NCBI GenBank assembly: GCA_964425595.1
Contig: CAYRMW010000011.1
Span: forward strand, 1 to 46,207
Length of the DNA: 46,207 bases
Source: Caccovicinus sp964425595
Lineage (GTDB): Bacteria > Bacillota > Clostridia > Lachnospirales > Lachnospiraceae
Direction: 5' to 3'
Part shown: in pieces, positions 17,144 to 24,863 of the stretch
Layout of the letters: each line of letters starts with the position of its first letter
Position numbering within the stretch: the stretch's first letter is position 1
Program-made: the position numbers and the translations under genes
Notes under the pieces: model-generated
Database searches by the model: none
Told to the model about the DNA's origin: nothing
Seen by the model: the letters and a program-made list of their open reading frames with translations, nothing else

Positions 17144-17716
17144 ATGATTCTGCAGCCCTTTTACCCGGATCTGTGGGTGGACAGCGCTTATGGCATTCCC
17201 TATGAAACGCTTTGCAAACGGGGAATTGCCGGGCTGATTTTTGATGTAGATAATACCCTGGCTTTTCACGGCGCCCCGGCGGACGAGAAGGCCAGGGAAC
17301 TGTTTTCTTATCTGCGGGATCTGGGGATGCGCACCTGCCTGCTTTCCAATAACAAGGAGCCGCGGGTGAAGGCGTTTGGGATGGCGGTAGGCTCTCCCTA
17401 TGTGTTTAAAGGCGGGAAGCCGGGGGTCAGAGGCTATGAGAAAGCCATGGAGCAGATGGGCACTGTCCCGGCAAACACCGCCGCGGTAGGTGATCAGCTG
17501 TTTACGGATATCCTGGGGGCGAACCGCGCGGGATTATACAGTATCCTGGTAAGCCCGATGAATCCCAGGGAAGAGATCCAGATCGTGCTGAAACGGTACC
17601 TGGAAAAGCCGATCCTTGGCGTCTATCGGAATAGCCATCCGGGCGAACCGGTGCCGGCAGAGAAAAGCGGCCGTTGGCCGGGAAAGGAGGAGAGGGGAAA
17701 ATGTCTGTTCCAGTAA
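17144..17716 (+). CDS. yqeG: YqeG-family HAD-IIIA phosphatase
   Basis: The 190-residue protein has HAD motifs GLIFDVDNTLAFHG (about residues 26-39), LLSNNKEPR (motif II) and GDQLFTDILGANRAG (motif IV). That is the pattern of the YqeG family, widely conserved in Firmicutes and related to phosphatidylglycerol-phosphate phosphatases such as Gep4. The natural substrate in Firmicutes is uncertain. It begins at ATG 17144, 13 bases past the nrdR stop, and its last 16 bases overlap the start of aroD, so translation is probably coupled. Confidence 0.88.
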   Translation: MILQPFYPDLWVDSAYGIPYETLCKRGIAGLIFDVDNTLAFHGAPADEKARELFSYLRDLGMRTCLLSNNKEPRVKAFGMAVGSPYVFKGGKPGVRGYEKAMEQMGTVPANTAAVGDQLFTDILGANRAGLYSILVSPMNPREEIQIVLKRYLEKPILGVYRNSHPGEPVPAEKSGRWPGKEERGKCLFQ

Positions 17717-18510
17717 GGGTGAGAAATGTAGTATTAGGACAGGGCAGGCCGAAGATCTGTATTCCCATTGTTGCCCTGGACAGGGAAGGACTGATCCGGG
17801 AGGCGGAGGAGATCAGGACGCTGCCGGCGGATCTGGTGGAATGGAGAGCTGACTGGTACGAGGTGCTTAAACAGCCGCAGAAGGCGCAGACGGCAGTCAA
17901 TGAAGGCCTTGGCCTGCTGCGGGAGATCCTGGGCGAGAAGATGCCGGTGATCTTTACCGTCCGCACAAGGCCGGAAGGCGGCGCCATCAGCCTGCCGGCG
18001 GAGGATTATGTGCTGCTGATCAGGACGGCGCTGGAGTGCGGCATGGCGGATCTGGTGGATATGGAGCTGTTTACGGCCCCGGAGGAGACGGATCCGCTGA
18101 TCGGCGAGGCGCACAGCCAGGGAAAGAAAGTCATCCTTTCCAGCCATGATTTCAAGAGTACGCCGCCGTTTGAGGAGATGGTTTCCCGCCTGCGGGCCAT
18201 GGAAGAGAAGGGCGGCGATATCCTGAAGCTGGCCGTGACGCCGTGGAGCCCGGAGGATGTACTCTCCCTTTTGGAAGCTACCGTTAAGATGAAAGATAAT
18301 CCGTCCGGCTGCCCGCTCATCACCATGGCCATGGGCGGATTCGGCGTGGTGAGCCGGCTGACCGGCGAGGTATTCGGCTCCTGCATGACCTTTGGCTGCA
18401 GCCGGAACCAGTCGGCGCCGGGACAGATCGAAGCCGTTCCCCTGGCCCGGGTGCTGGAGACGATCCACCAGGCTATGACCGGGCAGCGGCTTACCGAAAA
18501 AAATAGTTGA
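17701..18510 (+). CDS. aroD: Type I 3-dehydroquinate dehydratase
   Basis: AroD converts 3-dehydroquinate to 3-dehydroshikimate in aromatic amino acid synthesis, through a Schiff base. The 269 residues contain the substrate-binding EWRADWYE, the catalytic His in LSSHDFKSTPP and the Schiff-base Lys in GGDILKLAV. Later come TMAMGGFGVVSRLTG and GQIEAVPL, which fit the type I fold. ATG 17701 lies just past AAAGGAGGAGAGG and inside the 3' end of yqeG. No other shikimate-pathway gene is present in the window. Confidence 0.95.
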   Translation: MSVPVRVRNVVLGQGRPKICIPIVALDREGLIREAEEIRTLPADLVEWRADWYEVLKQPQKAQTAVNEGLGLLREILGEKMPVIFTVRTRPEGGAISLPAEDYVLLIRTALECGMADLVDMELFTAPEETDPLIGEAHSQGKKVILSSHDFKSTPPFEEMVSRLRAMEEKGGDILKLAVTPWSPEDVLSLLEATVKMKDNPSGCPLITMAMGGFGVVSRLTGEVFGSCMTFGCSRNQSAPGQIEAVPLARVLETIHQAMTGQRLTEKNS

Positions 18511-18535
18511 AAATGAGCAGAATATCGTATAGAAT
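18507..18535 (+). promoter_or_regulatory. Promoter of efp
   Basis: TTGAAA (18507-18512) and TAGAAT (18530-18535) are spaced by 17 bases. The -35 box overlaps the aroD stop codon. Confidence 0.6.
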
Positions 18536-18579
18536 GTAAAAGATAATGAGTTGTACGTATTTTAAGGAGGAATATCTTT

Positions 18580-19137
18580 ATGATATCAGCAGGAGATTTT
18601 AGAAACGGCGTTACCCTGGAAATCGACGGGCAGGTTGTCCAGATCCTGGAGTTCCAGCATGTAAAGCCTGGCAAGGGCGCTGCCTTCGTCCGCACCAAGT
18701 TAAAGAACGTGATCAATGGCGGCGTGGTAGAGCGGACCTTCCGTCCGACGGAGAAGTTCCCGGCTGCCAGAATCGATCGTGTGGATATGCAGTATCTGTA
18801 CTCTGACGGCGATTTATATAACTTCATGAATACCGAGACTTTCGATCAGATCGCGCTGAATTCCGATCTGGTGGGAGACGCCTTAAAGTTCGTTAAGGAG
18901 AATGAGATGGTTAAGGTCTGCTCTTACAATGGCAGCGTGTTCTCCATCGAACCTCCGCTGTTCGTAGAGTTGGAAGTAACCGAGACTGAGCCGGGATTTA
19001 AGGGTGATACGGCCACCGGCGCGTCCAAGCCGGCTATCGTGGAGACCGGAGCGCAGGTTTCCGTGCCGCTGTTCATCAATATCGGCGATAAGATCAAGAT
19101 CGACACCAGGACCAGCGAGTATCTGGGAAGGGCATAA
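18580..19137 (+). CDS. efp: Translation elongation factor P
   Basis: EF-P helps the ribosome through polyproline stretches. The 185-residue protein has the normal three-barrel length. It begins with a KOW-like domain carrying the conserved tip loop KPGKGAAF, with Lys32 at the position modified or contacted at the peptidyl-transferase centre. It ends in the usual IKIDTRTSEYLGRA. ATG 18580 follows AAGGAGGA. No EF-P modification enzyme is adjacent. A terminator follows at 19191. Confidence 0.96.
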   Translation: MISAGDFRNGVTLEIDGQVVQILEFQHVKPGKGAAFVRTKLKNVINGGVVERTFRPTEKFPAARIDRVDMQYLYSDGDLYNFMNTETFDQIALNSDLVGDALKFVKENEMVKVCSYNGSVFSIEPPLFVELEVTETEPGFKGDTATGASKPAIVETGAQVSVPLFINIGDKIKIDTRTSEYLGRA

Positions 19138-19190
19138 GACAGAACAGAGCGTGCTGCCGGTCCCGGAGCGGACCCAGCATGATTGACAGC

Positions 19191-19223
19191 AGGGCGGCGT
19201 TTTTTAAGCGCCGCCCTTATTTT
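19191..19223 (+). terminator. Terminator after efp
   Basis: AGGGCGGCG (19191-19199) and CGCCGCCCT (19209-19217) form a perfect 9-bp stem with a 9-base loop, followed by a T-rich TATTTTA. It lies 54 bases past the efp stop. Confidence 0.75.
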
Positions 19224-19281
19224 ACGGAGCGACCGGAAACGCGTGCGCGGGACGCGCTGCCGGATCGGAAAGGAGATCCCC

Positions 19282-21111
19282 ATGAAAAAAATTCTGTCCG
19301 TTATCGAAGCGGAATTAAAGCAGGCCTTTGCTGCCTGCGGATATGAGGAAGGCTACGGAAAGGCAGTTCTTTCCAACCGGCCTGATCTTTGCGAGTACCA
19401 GTGCAACGGCGCGATGGCTGCGGCGAAGGCGTACCGGAAAAAGCCCATCGACATTGCCGCGCAGGTAGTGGAAAAACTTCGGGAAAAGCATCTGTTCTCC
19501 GCAAGTGAGGCAGTGATGCCGGGCTTTATTAATCTGAACATTGACGAAGATGTGCTGGCGGGCTGGATGAACGAGATGGCGGCCGACGAGGCGCTGGGGC
19601 TGGAGAAGGCCGGGACGCCGCAGACCATCATCGTGGATTACGGCGGAGCCAATGTAGCCAAGCCCCTCCACGTGGGGCATCTTCGTGCCGCGGTGATCGG
19701 GGAGAGCATCAAGCGCATGGGAAGCGCTCTGGGCCATCGGATGATCGGCGATGTGCATCTGGGCGATTTCGGCCTGCAGATGGGCCTGATCATCGAGGAA
19801 CTGCGGGACCGGAAGCCGGAGCTGGTGTATTTTGATCCTTCCTATACGGGAGACTATCCCCGGGAAGCGCCATTTACCCTGAGCGAGCTGGAGGATATCT
19901 ATCCCTGCGCCAGCAAGAAGGCCAAGTTTAAGGCGGAGGAGGCCAGGGCGCAGGGCATGAGCGAGGAGGAGATTGCCAGGGCGGAGGAGGCTTCGCGCGA
20001 ATTTGCTGAGAGGGCCCATCTGGCCACCAGAAAGCTTCAGGAGGGCTATGCGCCGTACCGGGCCATCTGGAAACATATCATGGAGCTGTCGGTGGCCGAC
20101 CTGAAGAAAAATTACGGGAGACTGGACGTCTTTTTCGACCTGTGGAAAGGGGAAAGCGATGCCCAGCCGTACATCCCGGGGCTGATCCAGAGCCTGGTCG
20201 ACCAGGGGCTGGCTTATGAGAGCCAGGGCGCGCTGGTGGTGGACATTGCCGAGGAGACGGATCCCAAGGAACTTCCGCCCTGCATTGTGCGCAAGTCCGA
20301 CGGCGCCGCCCTGTACGCCACCTCGGATCTGGGGACCATCATCCAGAGGGAAGAGGATTTTAAGCCGGATGCCTATATTTATGTCGCGGACAAGCGTCAG
20401 GAGCTGCATTTTACGCAGGTGTTCCGGGTAGCTAGGAAGGCCGGCTTTGTGCGGCCGGCGGTATCCATGCGTTTCCTGGGCTTTGGTACCATGAACGGAA
20501 AGGACGGAAAGCCCTTTAAGACCAGAGACGGCGGCGTGATGCGGCTGGAGGATCTGATGCAGGATATCGATGACGCCGTCTACGCCAGGATCATGGAAAA
20601 CCGGACGGTATCCCAGGAAGAGGCGCGCAGGACAGCGCAGATCGTCGGACTTGCGGCGTTAAAGTACGGCGACCTTTCCAATCAGGCGGCCAAGGATTAT
20701 ATCTTTGATATTGACCGCTTCATTGCTTTTGAAGGCAATACGGGCCCGTATATCCTGTACACGATCGTGCGGATCAAGTCCATCCTGAACAAATACAAAG
20801 AACAGGGCGGGCAGCAGAAAAAAGGCGCCATCCGCGGCGCGGCCTCCGAGCCGGAGAAAGCGCTGATGCTTAAGATCGGCCGCTACAGCGAGGTGCTTGA
20901 TGGGGCGTTTGCCGAACTTGCTCCGCATAAGATCTGCCAGTATATTTATGAACTGTCCAATGATTTCAACCGGTTTTATCATGAGACCCGGATTCTTTCT
21001 GAAGAAGATCCGGAGAAACAGGGAAGCTGGATCGGCCTGATCGATCTGACAAAGGATGTGCTGAGCGCCTGCATCCAGGTGCTGGGCTTTTCGGCGCCGG
21101 AGCGGATGTAA
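19282..21111 (+). CDS. argS: Arginyl-tRNA synthetase
   Basis: The 609-residue class I enzyme charges tRNA-Arg. It has the N-terminal additional domain (about 1-110), then ANVAKPLHVGHLRAAVIG, which holds the HIGH-type ATP motif (HVGH). The segment GKPFKTRDGGVMRLEDL occupies the KMSKS position, and the anticodon-binding alpha-helical domain ends the protein. ATG 19282 is preceded by AAGGAG; the frame is open upstream but crosses the efp terminator. I see no T-box leader (no GGGTGGNACCGCG) in 19138-19281. Confidence 0.96.
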   Translation: MKKILSVIEAELKQAFAACGYEEGYGKAVLSNRPDLCEYQCNGAMAAAKAYRKKPIDIAAQVVEKLREKHLFSASEAVMPGFINLNIDEDVLAGWMNEMAADEALGLEKAGTPQTIIVDYGGANVAKPLHVGHLRAAVIGESIKRMGSALGHRMIGDVHLGDFGLQMGLIIEELRDRKPELVYFDPSYTGDYPREAPFTLSELEDIYPCASKKAKFKAEEARAQGMSEEEIARAEEASREFAERAHLATRKLQEGYAPYRAIWKHIMELSVADLKKNYGRLDVFFDLWKGESDAQPYIPGLIQSLVDQGLAYESQGALVVDIAEETDPKELPPCIVRKSDGAALYATSDLGTIIQREEDFKPDAYIYVADKRQELHFTQVFRVARKAGFVRPAVSMRFLGFGTMNGKDGKPFKTRDGGVMRLEDLMQDIDDAVYARIMENRTVSQEEARRTAQIVGLAALKYGDLSNQAAKDYIFDIDRFIAFEGNTGPYILYTIVRIKSILNKYKEQGGQQKKGAIRGAASEPEKALMLKIGRYSEVLDGAFAELAPHKICQYIYELSNDFNRFYHETRILSEEDPEKQGSWIGLIDLTKDVLSACIQVLGFSAPERM

Positions 21112-21130
21112 GCGGTTTTGAAGCACTTGA

Positions 21131-21158
21131 CGATCCCCTGCATACCCGCAGGGGATCG
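21131..21158 (+). terminator. Probable terminator hairpin after argS
   Basis: CGATCCCCTGC (21131-21141) and GCAGGGGATCG (21148-21158) form a perfect 11-bp stem with a 6-base loop, 19 bases after the argS stop. There is no good T tract, so termination may be weak. Confidence 0.55.
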
Positions 21159-21180
21159 CTTGATGAAGGAGGATCCCGTT

Positions 21181-22879
21181 TTGAATATCAGGGAGGAGAC
21201 CTGGAGTCTCTGCGAAGAGAGCGGGTCCGGCGTCAGGGAGGCGGGACGGACGGCTGATGCGCCGCTTAAGGCGGAATTTCGTTTTTCTTCGGCGGAACCG
21301 GCGGAGATTACGATGGAGCCGGTCCGGGCTTCCGTTTCCATGGACAGCGGATGGCTGGACCTTCGGCTGGATATGGACGGGTTTACGGCCGCGGAGAGAG
21401 AACAGATCCTGCGGGCTTATCAGGAAAAGAAAACCTTCGTCCGTCTGCAGGACGGCGCGTGGTTAAAACTGGCGGACCGCGGGCTGCCGGCGGTAACCAG
21501 GCTCGGCCGTGGGCTGGATCTGGATGATAGAAAACTGGCGTCGGGACGCCTTGCGCTTCCGGCTTACCGGGCGGTTTACCTGGACAGGCTGTTTCGGGAG
21601 GATCCGGGTGTCGCTTTTTTTCGTGACCGTCCTTTTAAAGCCGCGGTTCGGAGGATGACGACGGCAAAAGATAGCGCGTTTGCCGTGCCATCTGCGCTGC
21701 GGCATGTGCTCAGAGGATACCAGAAAGAGGGCGTACAGTGGCTTTACATGCTCGATGCCGGCGGTTTCGGCGGAATCCTGGCGGACGATATGGGGCTGGG
21801 AAAGACGGTGCAGATCATCGTGCTCTTTGCGGATGTGTACGCAAAAAAAGGAAACCGCAGCAAAGAACGGTCGCTGATCGTCTGCCCGGCCTCGCTGGTG
21901 TCAGAGCGGTCAAGGCCATCCGCGCCTGCACCCGCTTTGCGCTGACCGGAACCCCGATCGAAAACCGGCTGGCTGAACTGTGGAGTATTTTTGATTACCT
22001 GATGCCGGGCTTCCTCTTTTCGTATGCCCGCTTTAAAACGTTGTACGAAGACCCCATCATGCGGGAGGCGGATCCGGAAGTGGCCGCGGATTTAAAGCGG
22101 CTGATCGAGCCGTTTGTCCTGCGGCGCGTCAAGAAGGATGTGGCCTGAGAACTTCCGGACAAGCTGGAGACGGTGGTATCCGTCAGGCTGCAGGGCCGGC
22201 AGCGGGCGTTATATATGGCTGCCGCGGCAAAGCGTAAAGCGGCGTTGGAGAAAAACGGCGAGCCGCGTGACGGAACCGAAACCATCCGGATCCTGGCGGA
22301 GCTTACCCGGCTTCGGCAGCTCTGCTGTGACCCGGCCCTGTGCGATGAACGCTACCGGGGCGGGTCGGCAAAGCTGGAAACCTGCATGGAGTTAGTCCGG
22401 AGCGGGGTCAGTGCCGGCCATAAGATCCTCCTCTTTTCGCAGTTTACTTCCATGCTGCGCATCATCGGGCAGCGTCTGCGGCAGGAGGCGATCGCCTGCT
22501 GGACGCTGACCGGAAGCACGCCCGGAGAAGACAGGCGTCGGATGACGGATGCGTTTGGCGTTGATCCGGTGCCGGTGTTTCTGATCTCGTTAAGAGCCGG
22601 GGGAACGGGACTGAACCTGACGGCCGCGGATATGGTGATCCATTACGATCCCTGGTGGAACGCGGCGGCGCAGGAACAGGCCACCGATCGAGCCCACCGC
22701 ATCGGCCAGAAAAAGCAGGTATCGGTCTTTAAGCTGATCGCAAAGGAACCATCGAGGAAAACATCATGGCCCTTCAGCAGGCAAAGAAGGAGCTGGCCGG
22801 GCAGATCATCCCGGAGGGGACGGCGCTGCTGTCCGCGCTCACCAGAGAAGAGCTGATGAAGCTTCTTTCGCCGGAATAA
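21181..22879 (+). pseudogene. Decayed SNF2-family helicase
   Basis: Three consecutive reading frames together encode pieces of one bacterial SNF2/Rad54-type ATPase. Piece 1 (to about 21900) has the pre-helicase domain and motif I ILADDMGLGKTVQ, ending at IVCPASLV. The sequence then jumps directly to AVKAIRACTRFALTGTPIENRL in another frame, so about 120 residues including the DEAH Walker B are missing. A TGA at 22146-22148 interrupts the frame before ELPDKLE. Helicase motifs V and VI follow (LRAGGTGLNL, DRAHRIGQ). One base is missing near 22745, after which TIEENIMALQQAKKEL resumes in a third frame to the stop at 22877-22879. The usual long N-terminal part with a SWIM zinc finger is also absent. 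TTG 21181 after AAGGAGGA may be a relic start. It cannot make an active enzyme. Confidence 0.9.
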
Positions 22880-22916
22880 AGGAATCGGCAGCACAGAGTT
22901 ATTGAGAAAAATACTC

Positions 22917-22945
22917 TTGTAATCAATGGGAAAATGTAATATGAT
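22917..22945 (+). promoter_or_regulatory. Promoter of the FCD-type GntR gene
   Basis: TTGTAA (22917-22922) and TATGAT (22940-22945) are 17 bases apart, about 130 bases before the regulator start codon. Confidence 0.55.
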
Positions 22946-22958
22946 GGAGGCGGGAAAG

Positions 22959-22968
22959 TTGTATACAA
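22959..22968. promoter_or_regulatory. Palindromic operator TTGTATACAA
   Basis: A perfect 10-bp palindrome sits around 14-23 bases after the -10 box of the GntR gene promoter. FCD-type GntR proteins bind short palindromes of this kind, so it is probably an autoregulatory site. A partly related TACAAT...GTTGTA arrangement lies at about 22973-22994. Confidence 0.5.
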
Positions 22969-23072
22969 TAAGTACAATATTGCAAGGTTGTATTTTTTCT
23001 CGCGGCAAACTTTCCATCAGCTGAGGCTGGCAGAAGCGGAGAAAAGTGCCTGCAGGCGGAGGAAATGCGGAT

Positions 23073-23780
23073 ATGGGAGAAGGGCGTTATCGGAATCGGG
23101 AAGAGATGGTATATGAAAATCTGAAGCGGGATATACTGGATCTGGAATTAAAGCCGGGGCAGCTGCTGAAGGAAACGGAGCTGTGCCGGCGGTTCGGCGT
23201 ATCCAGGACTCCGGTGCGGGATGCCCTGCGCATGCTTCAGGAGCAGGGATTCGTGCTGACGGTTCCCTATAAAGGGATCTACGTTACCTTGTTAAGCTTA
23301 AGCAACATCAAGCAGATGATCTACATGCGGGTGGCGGTGGAGACCATGGTCCTGCGGGATTTTATGAAGATCGCCGCGCCTATGGTGATGGAGGATATCC
23401 GTTATCTGATCCGCAAGCAGCAGGCGGTGATCCGCGAGCCGGATTTTAAGCCGGAGCAGTTTTACCGTCTGGACGCCCAGATGCACAGTGTCTGGTTTGA
23501 GGCTACGAAAAAGCAGAAGCTGTGGGAGATCCTTCAGGCCCAGCAGCTTCACTATACCCGCTTCCGTATGCTGGATTTTGTGACGGAGACGGATTTTTCC
23601 CGGATTATCAACGAGCATGAACAGATATTCCGGCTGATCGAGAAAAAGGATATATCGGTGTTGGAGGAGGTACTAAAGGAGCATCTGTATTTCAGCATGA
23701 AGCGGATGCGCCACCAGATCGATGTGGAATATCGGGACTATTTTGAGGAAGAGGACCCGGAAGGGAAATTTGATATTTAG
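23073..23780 (+). CDS. GntR-family transcriptional regulator, FadR/FCD subfamily
   Basis: The 235-residue protein has an N-terminal winged helix (about residues 5-70), with VYENLKRDIL, LKETELCRRFGVSRTPVRDALRMLQEQGFV and a wing. An all-helical FCD ligand domain (about 80-220) follows, with RVAVETMVLRDF and paired His positions such as DAQMHSVWFE that usually bind a metal and a carboxylate effector. ATG 23073 follows GGAGG with a 10-base spacing; GTG 23046 in the same frame is an alternative. No metabolic gene on the same strand follows before the tre region, so its target is elsewhere. It ends facing treR across a long inverted repeat. Confidence 0.88.
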   Translation: MGEGRYRNREEMVYENLKRDILDLELKPGQLLKETELCRRFGVSRTPVRDALRMLQEQGFVLTVPYKGIYVTLLSLSNIKQMIYMRVAVETMVLRDFMKIAAPMVMEDIRYLIRKQQAVIREPDFKPEQFYRLDAQMHSVWFEATKKQKLWEILQAQQLHYTRFRMLDFVTETDFSRIINEHEQIFRLIEKKDISVLEEVLKEHLYFSMKRMRHQIDVEYRDYFEEEDPEGKFDI

Positions 23781-23810
23781 GCGGTGCGGCGGTGCGCCCC
23801 GCAGCGTTAT

Positions 23811-23878
23811 CGCCGGGCAAAAGAAAGACCGGATGAGGGCAAAAAGCAGCTCTCATCCGGTCTTTCTTTTGCCCGGCG
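23811..23878. terminator. Bidirectional terminator: 27-bp perfect inverted repeat
   Basis: Positions 23811-23837 and 23852-23878 are exact inverted copies, with a 14-base loop. The GC-rich inner stem GACCGGATGAG/CTCATCCGGTC is flanked by A-rich sequence on one side and TTTCTTTT on the other, so it can terminate transcription from both the GntR gene (plus) and treR (minus). The final codons of treR lie inside the right arm. Confidence 0.85.
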
Positions 23879-24635
23879 TCAGAAGGTCCCCGCTCTCGGA
23901 AGAAGACGGGGAGGATTTGCGGCGAATGGCCGTGTCCTGAAAACAAAAATAGTCCGGCCGGTGTCGGGACTGCGTATACTCAAACATCACACCGTCGGCA
24001 TTAAAGGTCTGGCTGGTCACTACCGCCAGAAAATCAAAATCCTTCAGAGCCAGACAGGACTCATCGGCAGGAGTCGCACGCTCCACCGTCATGGTGCGCT
24101 TGCTGGTGACAATCTGCATCTTAAGAACATTTTCGATGTAGTCATAAACGGATTTCCGGCAGATTTCCTGAGTCAGGCCGGGGACGGCTGTTTTCAGAAA
24201 CAGATTGATGTCAAAGATCAGGGGGGTTCCGTTCAGATAGCGCACGCGCTGGACATAATACAGGGGCAGGCCGGGCTGAAATCCTGTTTTTCGAAAGATC
24301 CGTTCATCGCTGACCATTTCGGTAAAATTTACCACTTTAGTGAACGCATGCTTCCGGTTTCTGGCGGCAGACTCTTTAAAGGACTCAATACCGCCGATCG
24401 TGAAGTTGGTCTGGACCACCGGCTGATAGATCACGCGGACACCTTTTCCGTGGAGCGGCTGGACGTAGCCGTCTTCCGCCAGCATGGCGATGGCACGCCT
24501 CACCGTATTCCGGGAACAGTCGTAAATCGAAACCAGGGTATTTTCTGACGGCAGCAGCTCTTGGTAAGGATATTCCTGCGCTTCGATTTTTTGCTTCAGG
24601 CTTTTGTAAATTGTTTCAAATTTCGGCTTTGGCAT
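23853..24635 (-). CDS. treR: Trehalose operon repressor TreR (GntR/HutC family)
   Basis: The 260-residue protein has a GntR winged helix (about 8-72, with LLPSENTLVSIYDCSRNTVRRAIAML) and a UTRA sensor domain (about 90-235). TreR proteins of Bacillus respond to trehalose 6-phosphate and repress trehalose uptake and cleavage. Its target genes, a PTS permease and phosphotrehalase, are divergent from it. The start is the ATG at 24633-24635 behind GGAGGAAGT. Its promoter and an operator half-site lie directly upstream. The C-terminus is about 20 residues longer than that of B. subtilis TreR, and its last residues (KRKTG) are encoded by the inverted repeat of the terminator. Confidence 0.92.
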   Translation of the reverse strand: MPKPKFETIYKSLKQKIEAQEYPYQELLPSENTLVSIYDCSRNTVRRAIAMLAEDGYVQPLHGKGVRVIYQPVVQTNFTIGGIESFKESAARNRKHAFTKVVNFTEMVSDERIFRKTGFQPGLPLYYVQRVRYLNGTPLIFDINLFLKTAVPGLTQEICRKSVYDYIENVLKMQIVTSKRTMTVERATPADESCLALKDFDFLAVVTSQTFNADGVMFEYTQSRHRPDYFCFQDTAIRRKSSPSSSESGDLLTPGKRKTG

Positions 24636-24646
24636 ACTTCCTCCAA

Positions 24647-24660
24647 CTTGTTTAAACGTC
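24647..24660. promoter_or_regulatory. TreR operator, treR-proximal copy
   Basis: CTTGTTTAAACGTC shares the TTGTTTAAAC core of the two sites in front of the PTS gene and lies between the treR promoter and its start codon, in position for autorepression. The right half is degenerate. Confidence 0.65.
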
Positions 24661-24668
24661 TTGGTTTT

Positions 24669-24696
24669 ATTATAGAGAAAATAAAAAATTCGTCAA
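24669..24696 (-). promoter_or_regulatory. Promoter of treR
   Basis: On the minus strand TTGACG (24691-24696) and a perfect TATAAT (24669-24674) are separated by 16 bases. Confidence 0.7.
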
Positions 24697-24771
24697 GAAG
24701 AAATCGGAAAATATCAGAGACAACGCGGCAAGATGACGGAAGCGCAGCGGTCGAAAAATATAAAATCGGCC

Positions 24772-24800
24772 TTGACTTGTTTAAACAAGCATGGTATAAC
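24772..24800 (+). promoter_or_regulatory. Promoter of the trehalose PTS operon
   Basis: TTGACT (24772-24777) and TATAAC (24795-24800) are 17 bases apart. A TreR operator overlaps the -35 box and spacer, and a second lies at about the start of the transcript. Confidence 0.8.
24776..24789. promoter_or_regulatory. TreR operator 1, perfect palindrome
   Basis: CTTGTTTAAACAAG is a perfect 14-bp palindrome filling the end of the -35 box and most of the spacer. It resembles the TTGTATATACAA-type sites known for Bacillus TreR. Confidence 0.8.
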
Positions 24801-24813
24801 TATAGCACAACAA

Positions 24814-24827
24814 CATGTTTAAACAAG
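24814..24827. promoter_or_regulatory. TreR operator 2
   Basis: CATGTTTAAACAAG matches operator 1 at 13 of 14 positions and begins 14 bases after the -10 box. The two centres are 38 bases apart. Confidence 0.75.
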
Positions 24828-24863
24828 CAGGGCGCTCGATCACAAAAATCCGGAGGAGGAAAT

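Noticed and set aside
19138..19281. T-box leader before argS
   Set aside because: No specifier loop or T-box sequence is present. The only clear structure is the efp terminator.
24561..24863. Longer start for the trehalose PTS protein
   Set aside because: The upstream part of the frame overlaps the start of the divergent treR gene, the promoter and the operators. ATG 24864 has an ideal ribosome site and gives the standard EIIB start.
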